27,903 nt of DNA from the NCBI GenBank assembly GCA_964435925.1, contig CAYTBG010000029.1:1-27903 (forward strand), read 5' to 3'. The stretch comes from SOIV01 sp964435925 (GTDB lineage: Bacteria > Acidobacteriota > Aminicenantia > Aminicenantales > Aminicenantaceae). The translations under genes and the position numbers were made by a program. Under the pieces are notes generated by a model. The model made no database searches. It was not told the DNA's origin and saw only the letters and a program-made list of their open reading frames with translations. Below are positions 15,774-22,148 of the stretch, in pieces (the stretch's first letter is position 1; each line of letters opens with the position of its first letter).

Positions 15774-16387
15774 TTTGATGCCTCCTTGAGAGAAGCAGGT
15801 TTTAAATGTGAAAGCCACTGGCTTAGTCGTGCCCTTCCCCTCGAGACATGGATTCTCACCGTTGTTTCGCTGCATTCCATTGCCTGGGCGATGACAGCAT
15901 AGGGCTGATCCTTTATAAGCCTCATCAGAACTGCAACCGCCTGTCTCCTGGGCAGTCGTTTGATAGCCTCAAGGATTTCGGCCTCGATTTTCTTTCTTTC
16001 CAGCGCTTCATAAGCTGTAGTGTTCGGTTGAATCGGGAAGCGGTGAAGCGGTTCCGTTTTTTCATGCTGATGGAGACGTTTTCGTTTTCTCAATGAGTCG
16101 ATGGCCGCATTTAAACATATTTTCAAAATCAGTGCCTGAGGATTAGGATGACTTCGGATAAGGTCCAGACGCTTCCAGATTTTTGTGAGCGAGTCTTGGA
16201 GGACATCTTTGGCCATCTCCGGATCACGCACAATTCGCCATATGGACCGTATCATTTGATGTTCTACGGGCTTAATCAACTGTTCAAAGAATAACTTCTC
16301 GTCTTTCAAGAAAATCTCCTCAGGGCGCTCCAGCCAGCCCTGTTTGTCTGGTACACTATGTTTCCGAGAAGTAATTGCAATATCCAT
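15770..16387 (-). CDS. ECF sigma factor (sigma-70 family)
   Basis: A 205-residue ECF-type sigma factor. Region 2 spans about 35-105 with DPEMAKDVLQDSLTKIWKRL and NAAIDSLRKRKR, the core-binding and -10-recognition helices. Region 4 spans about 135-195 with LPRRQAVAVLMRLIKDQPYA and the helix-turn-helix ECSETTVRIHVSRGRARLSQ. It lacks regions 1 and 3. It is first in an operon with a membrane anti-sigma factor (4-base ATGA overlap) and a MotA/TolQ-like protein, the layout of an envelope-stress switch. The ribosome binding site before ATG 16387 is weak. Upstream, GTAAAC and CGGTTA 17 bases apart may be an autoregulated ECF promoter, but this is uncertain. Confidence 0.88.
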   Translation of the reverse strand: MDIAITSRKHSVPDKQGWLERPEEIFLKDEKLFFEQLIKPVEHQMIRSIWRIVRDPEMAKDVLQDSLTKIWKRLDLIRSHPNPQALILKICLNAAIDSLRKRKRLHQHEKTEPLHRFPIQPNTTAYEALERKKIEAEILEAIKRLPRRQAVAVLMRLIKDQPYAVIAQAMECSETTVRIHVSRGRARLSQWLSHLKPASLKEASK

Positions 16388-16681
16388 CTTTCATTCATAA
16401 TGGTAACCGTTAAAAAAGAAAAGATTGTTTACATCTTTCTAATATTTTATAAAGTTTTTTTACAACCGCTTCAATCTATTGTATCTTTTCTGCATTTTAT
16501 CGGCTAGTCTTTGGATGGTTTATTAAAGAATCGCAAATTTATAGATACGTCCATTAATTTAGTTTTTTTGCTTGTCGGATTCACCCAACTCTCGATGTAC
16601 TCCTTTCCATTAATTATAAGTTATGTGTCATAAATAGATGACAGCATTGTTTCTTTCATCTCTTTCCTTTCCCCTAATCCC

Positions 16682-16734
16682 ATATTCCCCATATTAAACG
16701 CAAAAAGCGCTTACAAAGTTGATATGGGGAATAT
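16682..16734. repeat. Perfect 13-bp inverted repeat upstream of kinase 1
   Basis: ATATTCCCCATAT (16682-16694) and ATATGGGGAATAT (16722-16734) are perfect inverted copies separated by 27 bases. The repeat lies about 114-166 bp upstream of the start predicted for the sigma-54 promoter at 16822, so it is placed like an activator site. It could also be a terminator stem, but no gene ends nearby. Confidence 0.5.
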
Positions 16735-16821
16735 TTATTTCTGTTCGAATACGGACATTAACTGTTTATAAATAATACATGTATGTTTCATAAGTGTTAG
16801 AAAACCCCAAGAAGATGAAAT

Positions 16822-16837
16822 TGGCATGTTATTTGCT
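16822..16837 (+). promoter_or_regulatory. Sigma-54 (-24/-12) promoter upstream of kinase 1
   Basis: TGGCATGTTATTTGCT, preceded by T, is a full match to the sigma-54 consensus TTGGCAYG-N4-TTGCT. Predicted start is near 16848, giving a leader of about 219 bases before the kinase ATG at 17067. No other gene starts in between on this strand except a 19-codon leader frame. Confidence 0.7.
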
Positions 16838-16962
16838 ATTATTAATGTATGTATATTTTAAGAAAGGAGTTTATTATTACTAATTCGATTTAAGTCTATT
16901 TGCCATGAATGTTGCTAAATAAAATATAGATTGCCGAAAGTAATCGAGTGAAGGAGATTTAA

Positions 16963-17022
16963 GTGATAGCGACCGGGCTCATTCAGGGAATTTCAATAAG
17001 AATGCATCATTTTGTGATTTAA
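16963..17022 (+). CDS. Possible 19-codon leader peptide ahead of kinase 1
   Basis: A GTG at 16963 is preceded by AAGGAG six bases upstream, a better ribosome binding site than that of the kinase itself. The frame encodes about 19 residues (VIATGLIQGISIRMHHFVI) and stops at 17020-17022, 44 bases before the kinase start. No codon run or attenuator hairpin is evident. It may be a translated leader or just a chance frame. Confidence 0.25.
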   Translation: MIATGLIQGISIRMHHFVI

Positions 17023-17066
17023 ATACGTATATATATATGAAGGATGTAAAAGGATAGATTAGAACG

Positions 17067-19841
17067 ATGGAATGCCCTAATTGCAGTTTCGAAAATCCCG
17101 ACGACAGCCATTTCTGTAACAAGTGTGCAACTCCGCTCCCGCCAGGAGATGAAATTTCTGTCTCTCCTACCAAAACTATGGAGAAAGCCACAGAGGAATT
17201 AACCAGGGGAACCACTTTTGTTTCCAGGTACGAGGTCATCGAAGAGCTGGGAAAAGGAGGCATGGGGAATGTTTACAGGGTATTCGATAGGAAGTTAGAG
17301 GAGGAAGTAGCCTTAAAAATAATAAAACCTGAGATTGCTTCCAACGGGGATTCTATCGACCGTTTCAGTAATGAACTTAAGTTTGCTCGCAAGGTTGCCC
17401 ATAGGAATGTCTGCAAGATGTATGATTTGGGTGAAAAAGAGGGAACCCATTACATCACCATGGAATATGTGCCTGGAGAAAGTTTGATGAGCATGATTGG
17501 AATGATGGGACAGTTAAGTGCAGCGCAGGTTGTTTTCATTGCGAAGCAAGTGTGCGAAGGACTGGCTGAAGCGCACCGTCTGGGGGTTGTTCATCGTGAT
17601 TTGAAGCCAAGCAACATCATAGTTGATAGAGAAGGCAATGCCCGTATTTTGGATTTTGGAATAGCCCGCTCGCTTAAGGCAAGAAGCATGACAGGTCCTG
17701 GAGTGATGGTCGGGACGCCAGCCTACATGTCACCTGAGCAGGTTGATGCGAAGCAAGTAGACATCCGTTCTGATATCTATTCTTTAGGAATCATCCTGTA
17801 TGAGATGATAGCAGGGAGGGTGCCTTTTGATGGAGATACAGCTTTAAGTATTGCCTTGAAGCATAAGACAGAGAAACCTCTTGATCCCATAAATTTTAAT
17901 GCTCAGATGCCTTTGGAACTGAGCCGGGTGATTCTCAAATGTATGGAGAAGGATAAAGAGAAGAGGTATCAGGAGGCTAAGGAGCTCCTTTCTGAATTGC
18001 GCAGGATAGAGGAAGGGATTACCACCACAGAGAGAGAGATTCCTAAAAAAAAGCCTATCACTTTAAAAGCAGTAAAGGTAACACTCAGGAAGCGATGGAT
18101 GATGATTGCTGCGCTTTTTGCAGTGGTAGTTGTGGCGGGAATGGTTATATTATACAGCGGAATAAAAATGCCAATGCTTCCTACAGAGTCAACATTACTT
18201 GTGGTTCTGCCGTTTGAGAATTTAGGACCTCCTGGAGATGAATATTTCGCCGACGGAATAACTGAAGAGATTACAAGCCGCCTGGCCGCCTTACACGGAC
18301 TCGCTGTAATCTCTCGGACAAGTGCAAAACAGTATAAAAAGACTGACATGACAACCCAGCAGATTGGTGATGAGTTAGGAGCTGATTATGTGCTTGAGGG
18401 GGCAGTGCGCTGGGATCGGAGTGCTGAAGGTAATGGCCGGGTGAGGGTGACGCCCCAGCTGATACGTGTTTCTGACGATACTCATCTCTGGGTAGAGCGC
18501 TACGATCGGGTCATCAAAGATATATTTTCCGTCCAATCCGAGATTGCCGAGAAAGTTGCCAAGCAATTAGATCTTACGATTTTGGAGCCGGAACGAAGAG
18601 CTCTGTACGAGCAGCCTACTGATAACCTCGAGGCCTATGACTGTTACTTAAAAGGAAAAGAACATGAGTATAAAGGATGGTCATATTCAGATGATCAAGA
18701 ATTCGATCTTGCTATAGAGAATTTAGAAAAAGCGACTGAGTTAGACCCTGACTTTGCCTTAGCCTATGTCCAGATATCCTTGATACATTCCAGGATGTAT
18801 TTTTTCGGAGATAACCGCACTAACGAGCGCTTGGTAAAATCGAGAGCTGCAGTGGATAGAGCATTTGAGCTACAACCGGATCTGCCTGAGGCGCAGGCAG
18901 CTTTGGCGTTTTATTACTATTGGGGGCTCCTTGACTATGATCGTGCCGAGGAGATATTTAAATCAGTCCAAAAAGCTCAACCTAACTCCCCTCCGGAGCT
19001 GCTCGGCTATATTCAGAGGAGGCAGGGAAAGTGGGAGCAATCCTTGTCGATCCTCGAAAAGGCATTTAAGCTCAACCCGCGTCATTCTCAATTAGCCTAT
19101 GAAATAGGGCTGTCCTACCAAGGAATGCGCAGCTACGAGAAGGCTGAGGAATGGTTCAATCGAGCACTCTCGATAAATCCGAAGCGTCTTACACCTCGCT
19201 TAGGGAAAATTGGGACCTATGTCTTCTCGAAAGGAAATACGAAAGAAGCTCTAAGCTTGCTGGAGACGTTGCCCCAGCACCAGTTAACTGATTACATGTG
19301 GCTTACTCTTAGCATGCTCGAGCGAAACTACCAGGAGGTGTTGGACCGGCTTGCCTCCTTGTCCTATGATTCTTTTGAAGGACAGCATTATTATTTCCAT
19401 AAAGATCTAACTTTTGCCGCAGTATATCATGCCATGAAAGAGTGGTCGCTGATGAAGACCAGGGCCAAATCAGCGAGCATCGCACTGGAAAAAGCCATTA
19501 GAGAGAATACTGGAGATCCGAGATTTCACGCTGCCCTTGGCCTTGCTTATGCCTACCTGGGCCGCAAAGCTGAAGCCGTTCAAGAAGGAAACCATGCTGT
19601 GAAACTTCATCCAGTATCAAAAGACGCAGCCTTTGGGCCTTGTTACATCCTGAACTTAGCCAGGATTTATACTGTGATCGGTGAATACGAGGAGGCTATC
19701 GATCAGTTGGAGTATCTCCTCTCTATCCCATCTGCTGAATTTCTCTGGCAGTCTGTCTCTATTCCCTTACTTCGCCTTGATCCGCAGTGGGACCTGCTGC
19801 GTGAACATCCTAAGTTTCAGCGTTTGTTACAGAGGGAATAG
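17067..19841 (+). CDS. Zinc-ribbon transmembrane Ser/Thr protein kinase with TolB-like and TPR domains (kinase 1)
   Basis: A 924-residue membrane kinase. Residues 1-22 form a zinc ribbon (C3, C6, C17, C20). The kinase domain, about 55-315, has P-loop GKGGMG 62-67, K84, HRD with D178, N183, DFG 196-198, and activation segment GTPAYMSPEQ near 216-225, so all key catalytic residues are present. One membrane helix lies at about 344-365. A TolB-like N-terminal domain (about 376-505: VVLPFENLGPPGDEYFADGI; VISRTSAKQY; ADYVLEGAVRW) follows, as in TPR adenylate cyclases. TPRs fill about 515-924. The kinase is cytoplasmic, and the TolB/TPR part is probably periplasmic. A sigma-54 promoter lies 230 bp upstream. 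The ribosome binding site (AAAAGGA) is distant and weak. It is a paralogue of the kinase at 24314. Confidence 0.9.
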   Translation: MECPNCSFENPDDSHFCNKCATPLPPGDEISVSPTKTMEKATEELTRGTTFVSRYEVIEELGKGGMGNVYRVFDRKLEEEVALKIIKPEIASNGDSIDRFSNELKFARKVAHRNVCKMYDLGEKEGTHYITMEYVPGESLMSMIGMMGQLSAAQVVFIAKQVCEGLAEAHRLGVVHRDLKPSNIIVDREGNARILDFGIARSLKARSMTGPGVMVGTPAYMSPEQVDAKQVDIRSDIYSLGIILYEMIAGRVPFDGDTALSIALKHKTEKPLDPINFNAQMPLELSRVILKCMEKDKEKRYQEAKELLSELRRIEEGITTTEREIPKKKPITLKAVKVTLRKRWMMIAALFAVVVVAGMVILYSGIKMPMLPTESTLLVVLPFENLGPPGDEYFADGITEEITSRLAALHGLAVISRTSAKQYKKTDMTTQQIGDELGADYVLEGAVRWDRSAEGNGRVRVTPQLIRVSDDTHLWVERYDRVIKDIFSVQSEIAEKVAKQLDLTILEPERRALYEQPTDNLEAYDCYLKGKEHEYKGWSYSDDQEFDLAIENLEKATELDPDFALAYVQISLIHSRMYFFGDNRTNERLVKSRAAVDRAFELQPDLPEAQAALAFYYYWGLLDYDRAEEIFKSVQKAQPNSPPELLGYIQRRQGKWEQSLSILEKAFKLNPRHSQLAYEIGLSYQGMRSYEKAEEWFNRALSINPKRLTPRLGKIGTYVFSKGNTKEALSLLETLPQHQLTDYMWLTLSMLERNYQEVLDRLASLSYDSFEGQHYYFHKDLTFAAVYHAMKEWSLMKTRAKSASIALEKAIRENTGDPRFHAALGLAYAYLGRKAEAVQEGNHAVKLHPVSKDAAFGPCYILNLARIYTVIGEYEEAIDQLEYLLSIPSAEFLWQSVSIPLLRLDPQWDLLREHPKFQRLLQRE

Positions 19842-19848
19842 AGATAAT

Positions 19849-21321
19849 TTAATCGAGGTTTTTTTCTATTTCCTGGATTAATTTCTTAATACCTTCCTGC
19901 TGTGAATTCAGGCCTAAGGATGCTTTCAAAGCATCCAGTGCCTTCTTTTTTTGGTGGGTTTTATAGAAGCAGAAACCGAGGGAATTAAGAAGTCTGACTT
20001 CGCTGTTATAGATTTTGTTACCCTCAAGCAAATTATCGATAGCATCTGGGTAGCTCCCTATTTCCATATATATGTTTCCTCTTATCATATAGTAATCAAA
20101 TTTAAATTTTTCATCTTCTTTAATACCCTCGATCAATTCCAGACTTTTATTAAACTTTTTAGTCTTTTTCAGAAAATATGCGTACTCGACCAATCCCGCT
20201 TTGTATTCAGGTTTTAGCAAGTAGGCCTTTTTATAGGCAGCTTCGGCTTTTCCTAACTCATTCACTTTGTCGTATTGGTATGCTAAAGAATAAAAAAATA
20301 AAAAATTATTAGAAAGGGAAATTGACTTGGCCAAAATAACAGGGTGAGGAACTATCTTTTTTGGGGATACAATAAAGTTAGTAGCTTCCTCACCAATTAT
20401 TGCTCCTTTTCCATCTTTTAAATTTATTTTCATCTTATAATAATCAGGGCGTAAGCCTTGCAGCGATATCCAGCGCATGATAGAAAGGATTTTATTATAC
20501 GGATAATTCCTCAAATCCAAGTGAAAAGACTTATTTGGAGGATTCTTATTGCTGAGGTCATTTATTAAAACTTCCACTTTGCCTTCTTGCCATAAATCTT
20601 TTGTGACGTTCTTAAGATTAAAAAAGAGGACCATTTCATCTGTTGAAGAAAAAATATTATTGGGATCAACAAGCAATTTTATATCCATCACCCTAAAAGG
20701 AACATGAAGAAGAGTTGGAGATTCTTGGAGTATGCATCCCAAAACAGGGCCGATAATCTTTGCTGGTCCTGAGTTTCTTGGGACAGAAATATCTTTCTCA
20801 AGAACGCTGAACTCTTTTCCTATGGAATTCTGAATAAGAATATTTAATCTATAATTGCCCTCAATTATAGGGAAGGAATCCTGGATTGAAATCCCGTTTT
20901 CCCTTATTTTGTCAGCTTCATCAGGATAAAAATAAAAGGGAAAATCTTTGGAGTATTGAAAAATAATTTCTGTCTCTTTTCTTAAGCTAACACAAAGTTT
21001 AAAATTACAGTAATACTGCTCTTTCGGCTCAACATAATCAATAGAAAAGCTAACAGGACTAATAGAGAAATGTAATAAACTGATATCAAGGACTGGATCT
21101 AGGGTCAATGCGATTTCTGCGATGCTTTCGATATAATTCGTCAAATCGTCTGTGCTCACTACTCCTTTATAATTTGAAAGAGGAGGAATGATATAGCTTG
21201 TTTGCTTTAGCCATTCTCTATATTTTTCAGAAAGATTTGTTTCTTTAATTTTTCGAGCTGAAAAAAGAGTAGAAAGTGAAAAAAGAAAAATAAGAAGGAA
21301 TATTGTCCGTTTATATTTCAT
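19849..21321 (-). CDS. Exported TPR protein with GWxTD-like N terminus
   Basis: A 490-residue exported protein with signal peptide MKYKRTIFLLIFLFSLSTLFSA. The start of the mature part, LSEKYREWLKQTSYIIPP, resembles the opening of GWxTD-domain proteins (EKYRxWLxxVxYII) found in Aminicenantes and Acidobacteriota, but the later GWxTD features are not clear. The middle (about 80-330) is beta-rich and unassigned. TPR-like helices fill about 335-490 (ELGKAEAAYKKAYLLKPEYK; GSYPDAIDNLLEGNKIYNSE). I chose ATG 21321, with AAGGTGA five bases upstream and a proper signal peptide, over 21369. Its stop is only 7 bases from that of convergent kinase 1. It may share the sigma-54 promoter at 21801 with the small frameshifted gene upstream. 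Function unknown. Confidence 0.75.
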   Translation of the reverse strand: MKYKRTIFLLIFLFSLSTLFSARKIKETNLSEKYREWLKQTSYIIPPLSNYKGVVSTDDLTNYIESIAEIALTLDPVLDISLLHFSISPVSFSIDYVEPKEQYYCNFKLCVSLRKETEIIFQYSKDFPFYFYPDEADKIRENGISIQDSFPIIEGNYRLNILIQNSIGKEFSVLEKDISVPRNSGPAKIIGPVLGCILQESPTLLHVPFRVMDIKLLVDPNNIFSSTDEMVLFFNLKNVTKDLWQEGKVEVLINDLSNKNPPNKSFHLDLRNYPYNKILSIMRWISLQGLRPDYYKMKINLKDGKGAIIGEEATNFIVSPKKIVPHPVILAKSISLSNNFLFFYSLAYQYDKVNELGKAEAAYKKAYLLKPEYKAGLVEYAYFLKKTKKFNKSLELIEGIKEDEKFKFDYYMIRGNIYMEIGSYPDAIDNLLEGNKIYNSEVRLLNSLGFCFYKTHQKKKALDALKASLGLNSQQEGIKKLIQEIEKNLD

Positions 21322-21494
21322 AATATTCACCTTATGTATTCTATTTTCACCAGAAACCTCAAATTCCATTCTGCAGCTGAAACAGCAGAGAAGCGATCCC
21401 TTCTGCTCTGGGAGCGGAAGGGGCCCAAGGAGGTTAAAATTAAACTGAACAACTTAAAAGTTGAACCTTATTCCAAATCTGAAAACTCTGCGAT

Positions 21495-21763
21495 TCAGAA
21501 ACCTTCGCTTTCATGTGCAACAACTCCTCCGTTATAATATTCCTGATTGTTCAATCCCACTTTGATATCTTGCCAGGACACAATATAATTGATGGCCCCA
21601 AGGTACTCACCTTTTAAGGTTACCTTGACACAAGGAAAAGGGCCGCCATTCCCGCACCCTTAGCGACTCCTTGGATAGCTCCAAATTCTTGGCCTGGATC
21701 AGAAATTACAGTCAGGAAGAACAAGATAAGTAAAATCGCGATTAAGATTATGATTTTTTTCAC
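21495..21763 (-). pseudogene. Small exported protein gene broken by a frameshift
   Basis: A GTG at 21763, with AAGGAG five bases upstream, opens MKKIIILIAILLILFFLTVI followed by SDPGQEFGAIQGVAKGAGMA and stops at 21620-21622 after 47 residues. In another frame the sequence continues as GGPFPCVKVTLKGEYLGAIN, then YIVSWQDIKVG and YYNGGVVAHESEGF, ending at 21495-21497, with no start of its own. Joined by a shift near 21645-21655 (by the GGCGGCCC run), the product would be about 89 residues with an N-terminal signal or anchor. The tail looks more protein-like than the in-frame ending, so a real or sequencing frameshift is likely. A sigma-54 promoter lies 38 bp upstream. No family recognised. Confidence 0.5.
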
Positions 21764-21800
21764 TTTTTCTCCTTTTTCTATGGTGATTCATTGCTTATCT

Positions 21801-21816
21801 AGCAAGAACCATGCCA
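21801..21816 (-). promoter_or_regulatory. Sigma-54 (-24/-12) promoter of the small exported ORF and TPR gene
   Basis: On the minus strand the sequence is TGGCATGGTTCTTGCT, a full match to TGGCAYG-N4-TTGCT. Predicted start is near 21790, 27 bases before the GTG at 21763. Confidence 0.7.
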
Positions 21817-21884
21817 TTTAATTCAAAGGAGTATGAAGCACCAAGAAAAAAGTGATAAAATTAGCCAATCTGATAGCGAGTAAC

Positions 21885-21906
21885 ATTATTTCCCCAGGAA
21901 AATAAT
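21885..21906. promoter_or_regulatory. Near-palindrome, candidate activator site
   Basis: ATTATTTCC and GGAAAATAAT form an inverted pair, with one extra base, around CCA. It lies about 95-116 bp upstream of the start predicted for the sigma-54 promoter at 21801, the usual position of an enhancer. Its sequence does not clearly match the 7711 palindrome. Confidence 0.3.
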
Positions 21907-22118
21907 CATGCTAGAATTCATCTATTTTCTGGTTCGTTTAAAATGGCTGTTGAGGCGTGATCATGTTTCAAAGAATAAAATTGTCTAATATTTAGACATT
22001 AATAGGTTGAGGGGAACGAGGGAAGGATTGGAATCTATAGGAAATAAACGAGATAAGGGCAGAGAGAGCACGTATGTCTAATTTTCATGCTGTTTTAGGA
22101 GATATGAGAAAGGGGACA

Positions 22119-22141
22119 AAAATGGGGCCTGGCCCCATTTT
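22119..22141 (-). terminator. Intrinsic terminator of the sigma-54 activator gene; GGGGAC-type repeat copy B
   Basis: AAAATGGGGCC and GGCCCCATTTT are perfect 11-bp inverted copies around one base, so the real hairpin has a shorter stem and loop. On the minus strand it is followed by TTTTTG and lies 8 bases after the activator stop at 22149. The adjoining GGGGACA relates it to the repeats at 8517 and 24154. Confidence 0.55.
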
Positions 22142-22148
22142 ACGTATT

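Larger units (their letters stand above)
16388..17066. other. Intergenic regulatory region between the ECF operon and kinase 1
   Basis: No full gene is seen in these 679 bases. They hold the unassigned promoter of the ECF operon (minus), a long inverted repeat (16682-16734), a sigma-54 promoter (16822-16837) and a possible 19-codon leader frame (16963-17022). The sequence is AT-rich. Confidence 0.6.
21764..22148. other. Intergenic region between the small ORF and the sigma-54 activator gene
   Basis: The region holds the minus-strand sigma-54 promoter (21801-21816), a palindrome (21885-21906) and the terminator of the activator gene (22119-22141). I see no gene in the remaining AT-rich sequence. 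Confidence 0.55.

Noticed and set aside
15774..15875. 34-residue N-terminal extension of the anti-sigma factor
   Set aside because: It lies wholly inside the sigma gene in another frame; the ATGA overlap with AAGGAGG at 15773 is the standard coupled start.
16979..17263. 94-codon minus-strand frame
   Set aside because: Antisense to the start of kinase 1, whose zinc ribbon and kinase domain are unmistakable.
21322..21369. Upstream start for the exported TPR protein
   Set aside because: It would bury the signal peptide behind 16 polar residues; ATG 21321 has AAGGTGA upstream.
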